Origin: Klebsiella pneumoniae
GTDB taxonomy: Bacteria; Pseudomonadota; Gammaproteobacteria; Ga0077536
NCBI GenBank assembly: GCA_945873015.1
Contig: CAMCBY010000258.1
Coordinates: 1 to 6,304 of the forward strand
Length of the DNA stretch: 6,304 bases
Direction: 5' to 3'
Below the pieces are notes generated by a model. It was not told the origin of the DNA, did not search any database, and saw only the letters and a program-made list of their open reading frames with translations. Below, one piece after another: positions 1 to 5,596 of the stretch (position 1 is its first letter; every line of letters begins with the position of its first letter). The translations under genes and the position numbers were made by a program.

Positions 1-1
1 G

Positions 2-568
2 TTCGACGACGAGCGTTTCAAAGTGCTGAACGCCATCCACCTGAAACGGATGGCGAGCAGCGAGCAGTTGGCGACCCTGCTCGATATGTCGGTGGATGGG
101 GTCGAGCGCTGTTGTGTGGCAGCGGCGGCCGATGGGCTGCTCATGACTATGCCGGGTGGCCACCTGCTGTTGCCCGAAGGCACCGACGCCGTGCAGCAGT
201 ATTACCGCGAGCACTATGCCGAGATTCGCCAGGATGCGCGCATGGCTCCGTGGTACGCGCGTTTCGAGACCCTCAACACGCGCTTCATCGCGCTGCTGAG
301 CAAATGGCAGCGCGACAGCAGCGACGAGGATGCGCTGTACAAGGCGCTGGAAACCGTCGAGCAGTTGGCCACCGCACTCGCGACACTCGCGCCATTGGTG
401 CCGCGTTATGTCGATTATCAGCGCCGCTTTGCTGCGGCTATCGATGCGATTGAGAACGGAGACACCGATCTGCTGTGCAATCCGCGTCGCGATTCTGCAC
501 ACAACATCTGGTTCGAATTTCACGAAGACATTCTGGGGGTGCTGGCCCGACCACGGGACACCACCTGA
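2..568 (+). CDS. Winged-helix DNA-binding protein, 5' end missing
   Basis: The reading frame is open to the left edge (188 residues visible), so the true start is probably outside the window; the GTG at 23 lies inside the frame and has no clear ribosome site. Visible residues 8-57 look like a winged helix-turn-helix: a first helix (LNAIHLKRM), a second (SSEQLATLLDMS), a recognition-like helix (VDGVERCCVAAAADGLL), then a short wing (TMPGGHLLLPEG). The rest is mainly helical with many acidic and Arg residues and ends in an aromatic/acidic stretch, HNIWFEFHED (167-176), that looks like a conserved tail. No catalytic motif is visible. It lies 40 bases before the Rieske gene on the same strand, so co-transcription and a local regulatory role are plausible. 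It could also be the C-terminal part of a larger protein. The DNA-binding fold is a pattern-based call; the ligand and target are unknown. Confidence 0.6.
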   Translation, partial: FDDERFKVLNAIHLKRMASSEQLATLLDMSVDGVERCCVAAAADGLLMTMPGGHLLLPEGTDAVQQYYREHYAEIRQDARMAPWYARFETLNTRFIALLSKWQRDSSDEDALYKALETVEQLATALATLAPLVPRYVDYQRRFAAAIDAIENGDTDLLCNPRRDSAHNIWFEFHEDILGVLARPRDTT

Positions 569-608
569 GCCGGCGACCAATATTCCCTTTTTAGCGAGGA
601 GACTTGCC

Positions 609-2027
609 ATGAGCACACCGGAAACGAAAGCCACACCCATCAATCCGGGTCGCCGCCCCTACGGCGCGTATTACCGACGCATGGATCGCCTCACCGCCAA
701 GCCCGATCCGGAGTTGACCCAGACTGGCCCTGGCACGCCGATGGGCGATTATCTGCGCCGTTATTGGCAGCCGGTGTGCCTGTCACAGGAACTGACCGAA
801 GTACCGAAAGCGGTGCAGATCATGGGCGAGAAGCTGGTTGCGTTCCGCGACCGCGGTGGTCGTGTCGGTCTGCTCGAACGCCAGTGTGCCCATCGTGGCG
901 CCTCGCTCGAGTACGGCATCATTCAGGACAAGGGCATCCGCTGCTGCTATCACGGCTGGCAGTACGACGTGGATGGCTGCGTGCTTGAGACCCCGTGCGA
1001 ACCGCGCAACAGCCGCATGAAAGACAACGTCTTCCAGGGCGCTTATCCGGCCTTTGAGCGCGACGGTCTGGTGTTCGCTTACATGGGGCCGCCGGACGAG
1101 CAGCCGGAATTCGATGTGTTCGATGCCTTTGTCATGCCCGACGGCAACAAGCTGGTGCCGTTCTCGAATGTCTATGCCTGCAACTGGCTGCAGGTCTACG
1201 AGAATCTGGTTGATCACTTCCATGCCGCCGCCCTGCACAACAACATGACGGTGGACAGCGTCGACGAAGCGATCCGCGCCGGCGTCAGTCTTGGCCAGGG
1301 ATTCTTCAAGATGCCGGTCATTCAGTGGGAAGCAACACGTAACGGCAACGGCATCTGTTTCGCGGCCGGCCGTCGCGTCAACGACGAGAAGGTGTGGGTG
1401 CGCATCACCGAGATGCAGTTTCCCAATGCAGTGCAGACCGCATCGCTGGTGCCGACGGCCGCCGAACAGCGCCATACCACGGTCGCCATGACCCGCTGGC
1501 AGGTGCCCATCGACGACGAACACATGATGGTATTCGGCTGGCGCCACTTCAACGACGAAATCGATCCGCGGCACTATGGCCGCGAAGAGGACTGTGGCAT
1601 CGACAGCATTGATTTCCTGATCGGTCAGACCGCCAATCGCAGTTATCTCGAAGGCCAGCGCGCGCCCGGCGACTACGAAGCGATCACCAGTCAGGGTGCG
1701 ATTGCGGTGCATAGCATGGAAACCCCGGCACGCTCCGATGTCGGCGTCTACATGTGTCGCAATCTGCTGCGCCAGGCGGTGCGCGGTCAGACCGCACGTG
1801 ATACCAGCCGTGATGCCGCACGCACCCGCGGCGAACCGCTGCCGGTCTACACTTCAGATTCCGTGCTGTCGATTCCGCTGCGCGATGATGTCGATGACAA
1901 CGAGCTGTTGATGCAGACCGGCAGCAAGGTGCTGGCGATCATGAAAGAGTGTGATGCGGTGCCGAGCGCAGAGCGCAAAGCGCACGCGCGCAAGCGCCTC
2001 GACGAACTGGATGGTGGTTTGCGCTGA
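609..2027 (+). CDS. Rieske non-heme iron oxygenase, large (catalytic) subunit
   Basis: A 472-residue ring-hydroxylating or O-demethylating oxygenase of the phthalate 4,5-dioxygenase-like type. It would use a [2Fe-2S] centre and a mononuclear iron to put O2 into an aromatic or polycyclic substrate in the cytoplasm. The Rieske motif is C93-x-H95-x16-C112-x2-H115. The mononuclear iron site shows N192-W193, E198-N199 and D202-x2-H205-x4-H210. D355 in PGDYEAITSQG aligns with the third iron ligand of this family (inference). The stretch GPGTPMGDYLRRYWQPV before the Rieske domain is typical of this branch. The start is ATG 609 because AGGAG (597-601) sits 7 bases upstream; the frame stays open back to 330, but that part overlaps the preceding gene. 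Length is normal or slightly long. No ferredoxin or reductase gene is in the window, so the electron donor is elsewhere. The substrate cannot be told from sequence. Confidence 0.93.
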   Translation: MSTPETKATPINPGRRPYGAYYRRMDRLTAKPDPELTQTGPGTPMGDYLRRYWQPVCLSQELTEVPKAVQIMGEKLVAFRDRGGRVGLLERQCAHRGASLEYGIIQDKGIRCCYHGWQYDVDGCVLETPCEPRNSRMKDNVFQGAYPAFERDGLVFAYMGPPDEQPEFDVFDAFVMPDGNKLVPFSNVYACNWLQVYENLVDHFHAAALHNNMTVDSVDEAIRAGVSLGQGFFKMPVIQWEATRNGNGICFAAGRRVNDEKVWVRITEMQFPNAVQTASLVPTAAEQRHTTVAMTRWQVPIDDEHMMVFGWRHFNDEIDPRHYGREEDCGIDSIDFLIGQTANRSYLEGQRAPGDYEAITSQGAIAVHSMETPARSDVGVYMCRNLLRQAVRGQTARDTSRDAARTRGEPLPVYTSDSVLSIPLRDDVDDNELLMQTGSKVLAIMKECDAVPSAERKAHARKRLDELDGGLR

Positions 2028-2062
2028 GCGCGGCTACGCCGCCCTGGACTCTCTCCTGTCGT

Positions 2063-2088
2063 GGTGCCGGCCTCTCCGGGCCGGCACC
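2063..2088 (+). terminator. Hairpin after the Rieske gene, terminator-like
   Basis: A perfect 10-bp stem, GGTGCCGGCC (2063-2072) with GGCCGGCACC (2079-2088), and a 6-base loop (TCTCCG), starting 35 bases after the Rieske stop codon. No run of T follows, so it is not a textbook intrinsic terminator. It may end transcription with Rho, or protect the 3' end of the mRNA. Position and stem strength support a role at the end of the first operon; function is inferred. Confidence 0.5.
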
Positions 2089-2236
2089 TGCTCAATGGTC
2101 GCCGCAGTGACTGCTGGTGTGTCGCCACGCGTGGCCCGGTTAATTTTGCCCTCGATGCGATCCTGACCCGGGTCGGCCGCGAACCGGCGCAGGAAGCGCA
2201 CAAAAAGAGTCTGCGTTTTGTTTCGGGGTGCGCTGC

Positions 2237-2263
2237 TTGCTCTGGCCCATTCCGTAGGATAAT
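2237..2263 (+). promoter_or_regulatory. Weak sigma70-like promoter candidate for the exporter gene
   Basis: A good -10 match, GATAAT (2258-2263), lies 15 bases after a poor -35 match, TTGCTC (2237-2242). It sits in the gene-free stretch between the Rieske terminator-like hairpin and the exporter, where a promoter is expected, and would give a leader of about 135 bases. The spacing is short and the -35 is weak. A start near 2270 would also cut into the left strand of the fold at 2265-2315, so the promoter and that fold may not both be real. Confidence 0.25.
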
Positions 2264-2264
2264 G

Positions 2265-2315
2265 CGTTGCCGCCGGTTGAGACCGGCGCCGCGGCACGCG
2301 CCGCGCTTCGCAACG
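2265..2315 (+). ncRNA. Predicted three-way-junction fold in the exporter leader
   Basis: Three perfect helices nest in 51 bases. The closing stem pairs CGTTGC (2265-2270) with GCAACG (2310-2315). Inside it is a 7-bp hairpin, CGCCGGT/ACCGGCG (2271-2288), with loop TGAG, and a 6-bp hairpin, CGCGGC/GCCGCG (2290-2305), with loop ACGC. Unpaired joints are 0, 1 and 4 bases. It matches no riboswitch or RNA family I recognise. It lies about 90 bases before the exporter start. GC-rich DNA forms hairpins easily, so a chance fold is possible; the pairing is seen, the function is a guess. Confidence 0.3.
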
Positions 2316-2326
2316 ATGGTGACGCT

Positions 2327-2410
2327 TTGAATATTTCGCAGATGATGGTGCGGCCGGTGGCGCACATGACCCGACGGCTGCGCGCTGCGCGCCGCTGGCT
2401 CCGCCCATGA
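2327..2410 (+). other. Possible Arg-rich leader peptide overlapping the exporter start
   Basis: A short frame runs from TTG 2327 (27 codons) or ATG 2342 (22 codons) to TGA 2408-2410. It overlaps the exporter ATG 2407 in an ATGA arrangement, the classic layout for translational coupling. The peptide has seven Arg, six of them in its second half (RRLRAARRWLRP). Neither start has a good ribosome site, and the Arg content may just reflect the GC-rich DNA. I do not recognise the peptide. It is noted because the exporter start also lacks a purine-rich ribosome site and so could depend on coupling. Confidence 0.2.
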
Positions 2411-3798
2411 GCGCCACCAGTACAACGCGCTCGCCAGCCCTGGGCCTGGCAGTGATCGGACTGGGTGCCTCGCTGGGCCCGCTGGATTTTTCGGTGACGG
2501 TGGCCTTCCCGGCCATCACTCAGGCCTTTGCACTGGCGACCAGCGACATCCGCTGGGTAGCGGTGTGGTATGTGGTGAGTTACGGCGCGCTGATGCTGTC
2601 CTTTGGTGCGCTCGGCGACCGCATCGGCCATCTGCGCGTATTCCGTCTTGGTCTGATTCTGAGCACGCTGTTTAATGTGCTGTGTGCACTGGCGCCGAGT
2701 TATGCCTCGCTGCTGGCGATGCGCGCCTTGCAGGGTGTTGCGATAGCGCTGGTATTGTCCTGCGGGCCGGCGCTTGCCATCGGGCTGTTTGATGAACGGA
2801 TGCGCACCCGCGCCTTGTCGGGCTACGCCGGCATCGCGGCGCTGGCGGCGGTGACCGCGCCGCTGCTCGGCGGCGCAAGTCTGGCTTTGCTCGGATGGCC
2901 GGGTGTGTATTGGTTCCGCGTGCCCATCGGCCTGCTGGCCTTGGCCTGCCTGCCGCTGCTCGGGCGGGAGGTCGGTCGGATCAGCGCCAAGGCACGTCAG
3001 CCTATCGACATCGCAGGCTCAGTGTTACTCAGCAGTGCCGTGGCGATGTTTCTGCTGGTGCCGCCCATGCTGCGACCCGGCCGCGCGGGTTGGCTGGTGG
3101 TGCCGATGGCGCTCGCGGGCGCGCTCTTGATGACGATGTTTGTACGCCGGCAGCGCGCCAGTGCCAGCCCCTTCCTGCCCCACGAAGTGGTGCGCGACGC
3201 GGATTTCATCATCGCCAATCTATCGAGCGTGGCGATGCAGTTCGCGAGTTTTACGGTGCCGCTGGTAGTGCCGTTCTATCTGACCCGCATCGCCCATTGC
3301 GGACCGCTCGCTACCGGTGCGCTGCTTGCGATCTGGGCCAGTGGCTCGATGCTCGGTTCGAGTTTCGCGGCGCGTGTGGTGGCTGCACGTGGCGCCCGTT
3401 CAAGCGCCGTCCTGGCCGCTGGACTGGTGGTCAGTGGCCTCATTGGCATGGCCTGCTGGCCGGCCACCACCCACTATCCGTTCATCATCCTGTCGCTGGT
3501 CTGGCATGGTGTTGGCATTGGCCTGTTCCAGGTTGCTTACAGCGATATGGTGGTCGCGGCACTGCCGCCCTCGGCGCGCGGTGTGGCCGGCAGCCTGACC
3601 ATGGTCACACGCACGGTCGGCATCGTCATGGGGGCCTCGGCCTGGATCTGGATGCTGCAGACCCTCGAAAGTGTGGGGGTGGCTGGGGGATTGGCGGCGG
3701 AACACGCCTTTGTGCAGTCTTTTGACCGGGTGTTGTGGTGCGCGGCGGCGGTGGCGGGTCTGTTTTCCGCTGTAAGTTATCTGCGCTGGCGGCGCTGA
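2407..3798 (+). CDS. Major facilitator superfamily transporter, DHA2 (EmrB/QacA) type
   Basis: A 463-residue inner-membrane protein, the length expected for a 14-helix proton-driven drug exporter. The first helix carries the membrane Asp motif LDFSVTVAFPAI (26-37, D27), typical of DHA2 proteins. Motif A is GALGDRIGHLRVF (67-79) in the helix 2-3 loop. R106-A-L-Q-G110 is the helix 4 motif B. APLLGG (151-156) is the antiporter motif C, followed by WPGVYWFRVPIGLL, a variant of the usual WRWIFxINxPIG. Hydrophobic helices continue to the C-terminus. The start is ATG 2407, as helix 1 begins about ten residues later; no Shine-Dalgarno site is visible. The gene stands apart from its neighbours, with 379 bases before and 111 after, so it may be a separate unit. 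Substrate is unknown: a hydrophobic toxin, an aromatic or a pathway intermediate are all possible. Confidence 0.9.
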   Translation: MSATSTTRSPALGLAVIGLGASLGPLDFSVTVAFPAITQAFALATSDIRWVAVWYVVSYGALMLSFGALGDRIGHLRVFRLGLILSTLFNVLCALAPSYASLLAMRALQGVAIALVLSCGPALAIGLFDERMRTRALSGYAGIAALAAVTAPLLGGASLALLGWPGVYWFRVPIGLLALACLPLLGREVGRISAKARQPIDIAGSVLLSSAVAMFLLVPPMLRPGRAGWLVVPMALAGALLMTMFVRRQRASASPFLPHEVVRDADFIIANLSSVAMQFASFTVPLVVPFYLTRIAHCGPLATGALLAIWASGSMLGSSFAARVVAARGARSSAVLAAGLVVSGLIGMACWPATTHYPFIILSLVWHGVGIGLFQVAYSDMVVAALPPSARGVAGSLTMVTRTVGIVMGASAWIWMLQTLESVGVAGGLAAEHAFVQSFDRVLWCAAAVAGLFSAVSYLRWRR

Positions 3799-3833
3799 AC
3801 TGCCGGTGATGGGCGCGGCGCGCACGCGCGGCT

Positions 3834-3897
3834 TTCGAAATCGAAACCTGATCGGGTAAGGTTTCGTCCCTGCCGGCCATTCGGCCGGTTCGAAATC
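3834..3897. repeat. 9-bp direct repeat TTCGAAATC bracketing the ppiC leader
   Basis: TTCGAAATC occurs exactly at 3834-3842 and 3889-3897, 55 bases apart start to start, about five helical turns. The core TTCGAA is itself a palindrome. The second copy lies next to the ppiC ribosome site. It could be a pair of operator half-sites or chance; no known binding protein is recognised. Confidence 0.3.
3842..3888 (+). terminator. Two consecutive hairpins between the exporter and ppiC
   Basis: The first pairs CGAAACC (3842-3848) with GGTTTCG (3860-3866) over an 11-base loop. The second pairs CCGGCC (3873-3878) with GGCCGG (3883-3888) over loop ATTC. There is no clear T tract after either. They may end the exporter transcript or structure the ppiC leader; the sequence does not decide between these. 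Confidence 0.35.
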
Positions 3898-3909
3898 AAG
3901 GAAACAATC

Positions 3910-4188
3910 ATGGCTCAAGCAAGCGCGCGTCACATCCTCGTCGACAGTGAAGCAAAATGTAATGAACTCAAGCAGCAGATTGAGGCAGGTGCCGACTTCG
4001 CCGAAGTCGCGCGCGCCCATTCCAGTTGCCCGTCCAAGGCGCAGGGCGGGGATTTAGGTTCGTTCGGGCCGGGCATGATGGTGCCGGAGTTCGACCGCGT
4101 GGTATTCAACGACGCAGTCGGCGTGGTGCATGGTCCGGTCAAGACCCAGTTCGGCTATCACCTGCTCGAGGTCACCAGCCGCTCTTAA
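3910..4188 (+). CDS. ppiC: Parvulin-type peptidyl-prolyl cis-trans isomerase
   Basis: A 92-residue single-domain parvulin, about the size of E. coli PpiC. It speeds cis-trans change at Xaa-Pro bonds during protein folding. It has no signal peptide or membrane segment, so it should be cytoplasmic. Family landmarks are all present: ARHILV with H8, C40 in SSCPSKAQGGDLG, the LGSFGPGMMVPEF loop with M57 and F61, and the closing GPVKTQFGYHLLEV with F81 and H84. H8, C40 and H84 match the active-site His/Cys/His set of parvulins. The start is ATG 3910, with AAGGA (3898-3902) 7 bases upstream. It lies alone between structured spacers, so it is probably its own transcript. A specific link to the neighbouring oxidative enzymes cannot be shown; it may simply be a housekeeping gene beside a catabolic cluster. 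Confidence 0.95.
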   Translation: MAQASARHILVDSEAKCNELKQQIEAGADFAEVARAHSSCPSKAQGGDLGSFGPGMMVPEFDRVVFNDAVGVVHGPVKTQFGYHLLEVTSRS

Positions 4189-4202
4189 GCGGTATTCCTA
4201 GG

Positions 4203-4233
4203 CCGGACCATCGCCACGCCTGCCGTGGTCCGG
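4203..4233 (+). terminator. Hairpin after ppiC, terminator-like
   Basis: An 8-bp perfect stem, CCGGACCA (4203-4210) with TGGTCCGG (4226-4233), extendable by two G-T pairs, closes a 15-base loop. It starts 14 bases after the ppiC stop and is followed by TTGCCCTTG, a poor T tract. The position suits an end for the ppiC transcript, separating it from the dehydrogenase gene. Confidence 0.5.
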
Positions 4234-4299
4234 TTGCCCTTGCGTCATGCCTGGTCGGCGCTGTAGCGACCGACCCGACCCAACCCGTGGAGAACGCCC

Positions 4300-5547
4300 G
4301 TGTCCAATCTCGATGCCGATTTATTCAACCTCGCCATGTCGGACAAGGCGCGCCCGCTGATGGACGCAGTCAAACAACACATCAAAGAAAACGTCGAGCC
4401 CATCATCGAAGAATTCTTTGCCCTCAACAAAGACAAGACCGATCGCTGGAGCTGGCATCCGCGCCAGTTGGAATTGCTCGATGGTGCCAAGGCGCGCGCC
4501 AAGGAATCGGGCCTGTGGAATTTTTTCCTGCCCGAGTCCGAGCTCGGTGATGGCCTGACCAATCTCGATTACGCCTATATCGCCGCCGAACTCGGCAAAT
4601 ATGATCTGGCGTCGGAAAGCCTCAACTGCAGCGCGCCGGATACCGGCAACATGGAAGTGCTGGAGCGAGTCGGTACACCGGAGCAGAAACGCCAATGGCT
4701 GGTGCCGTTATTGAACGGTGAGATTCGTTCGGCCTATGCCATGACCGAGCCGGGCCTGCCGTCGTCCGATGCCAAGAATATTTCCACCAGCGCGGTGCTG
4801 GAAGGCGATGAGTGGGTCATCAACGGCGAAAAATTCTATATCTCCGGTGCCGGTGACCCGCGCTGCAAAATCATGATCACGATGGTCAAGACCAGCCCGA
4901 ACGCGGCACCAAGCAAACAGCAGTCGCAGATCCTGGTGCCTATCGATACGCCCGGGGTCGAGATTCTCGAAGGTATGGAAGTGTTCGGTCATGACCACGC
5001 GCCGCGCGGTCACATGCACATCCGTTTTACCAATGTGCGCGTGCCGAAAGAAAACATCCTGCTCGGCGAAGGGCGTGGTTTTGAGATCTCGCAGATTCGA
5101 CTCGGGCCCGGCCGCATCCACCATTGCATGCGTTCGATAGGCAAAGCCGAGAAGGCGCTCGAGCTTATGGTCAAACGTGCCAGCACACGCGAAGCTTTCG
5201 GTAAACCCATCGTCAAGCTCGGCAAGAACCTCGAAGTGATCTCGCGTGCACGCATCGAGATCAACGCCATGCGCCTGGCGGTATTGCAGGCCGCCAAGGC
5301 GATGGACGTGCTCGGCAACAAGGAAGCGCGGGTCTATGTCAGCGCAGTCAAGGCGATGGTGCCGGAAAAGGTCTGTGCGATTATTGACGCTGCTATCCAA
5401 ATGCACGGCGCCGCGGGTATTTCGCAATGGACGCCGCTCGCGCACATGTACACCGACATGCGCCATCTGCGTTTCGCCGACGGCCCGGACGAAGTGCACC
5501 ACATGGTGGTGGGCCGCGCCGAAGTGCAGAAATACGGGTTGTGGTGA
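4300..5547 (+). CDS. Acyl-CoA dehydrogenase, ACAD10/ACAD11-like
   Basis: A 415-residue cytoplasmic FAD enzyme expected to introduce an alpha-beta double bond into an acyl-CoA. The flavin-binding stretch is AYAMTEPGLPSSDA (145-158), followed by NGEKFYISGAGDPRCK (175-190), GEGRGFEISQIRLGPGRIHHCMR (pieces of 256-278), MHGAAGIS (368-375) and RFADGPDEVH (391-400). These match the ACAD10/ACAD11 branch closely, as recalled from the human ACAD11 dehydrogenase domain. In that branch Asp (here D394) stands where MCAD-type enzymes have the catalytic Glu. Relatives include enzymes acting on 4-hydroxyacyl-CoA through a phosphorylated intermediate, with a kinase fused or nearby; no such kinase is in the window, so that chemistry is only a possibility. 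The start is GTG 4300, chosen because GGAG (4289-4292) is 7 bases upstream and the protein then begins at the normal N-terminal helix. The P450 gene follows after 49 bases, probably in the same operon. Confidence 0.93.
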   Translation: MSNLDADLFNLAMSDKARPLMDAVKQHIKENVEPIIEEFFALNKDKTDRWSWHPRQLELLDGAKARAKESGLWNFFLPESELGDGLTNLDYAYIAAELGKYDLASESLNCSAPDTGNMEVLERVGTPEQKRQWLVPLLNGEIRSAYAMTEPGLPSSDAKNISTSAVLEGDEWVINGEKFYISGAGDPRCKIMITMVKTSPNAAPSKQQSQILVPIDTPGVEILEGMEVFGHDHAPRGHMHIRFTNVRVPKENILLGEGRGFEISQIRLGPGRIHHCMRSIGKAEKALELMVKRASTREAFGKPIVKLGKNLEVISRARIEINAMRLAVLQAAKAMDVLGNKEARVYVSAVKAMVPEKVCAIIDAAIQMHGAAGISQWTPLAHMYTDMRHLRFADGPDEVHHMVVGRAEVQKYGLW

Positions 5548-5560
5548 GTCCGCAGCTCGC

Positions 5561-5570
5561 TGAACGTTCA
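5561..5570. promoter_or_regulatory. Perfect 10-bp palindrome in the dehydrogenase-P450 gap
   Basis: TGAACGTTCA is a perfect palindrome in the 49-base gap, 8 bases before the P450 ribosome site. It does not extend further. It may be a small protein-binding site or chance; no known operator is recognised. Confidence 0.15.
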
Positions 5571-5596
5571 ACACCGATAGAGAGGCTGACGCCGCG

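Noticed and set aside
330..608. 93-codon upstream extension of the Rieske frame
   Set aside because: It overlaps the winged-helix gene in another frame, has no family similarity, and the ATG at 609 has a strong, well-spaced ribosome site.
783..1712. 309-codon antisense reading frame across the Rieske gene
   Set aside because: Its codons are in register with the sense codons. Such frames stay open when the sense gene avoids TTA, CTA and TCA codons, as GC-rich genes do. The product has no recognisable domain, whereas the sense gene has all Rieske motifs.
2061..2330. 89-codon + strand frame in the Rieske-exporter gap
   Set aside because: It begins inside the terminator-like hairpin, has irregular composition and no recognisable domain, and looks like chance open sequence.
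2377..2390. Tandem GCTGCGC x2
   Set aside because: Only two 7-bp units in GC-rich sequence; expected by chance.
2034..2631. Antisense frames of about 160-190 codons in and around the gene-poor stretch
   Set aside because: Several overlap one another in different frames, with low-complexity Arg/Ala/Pro-rich products, no ribosome site noticed and no domain.
2895..3725. 276-codon same-strand frame inside the exporter gene
   Set aside because: It is an out-of-frame shadow rich in Ala, Arg and Gly; the exporter frame has the membrane helices and MFS motifs.
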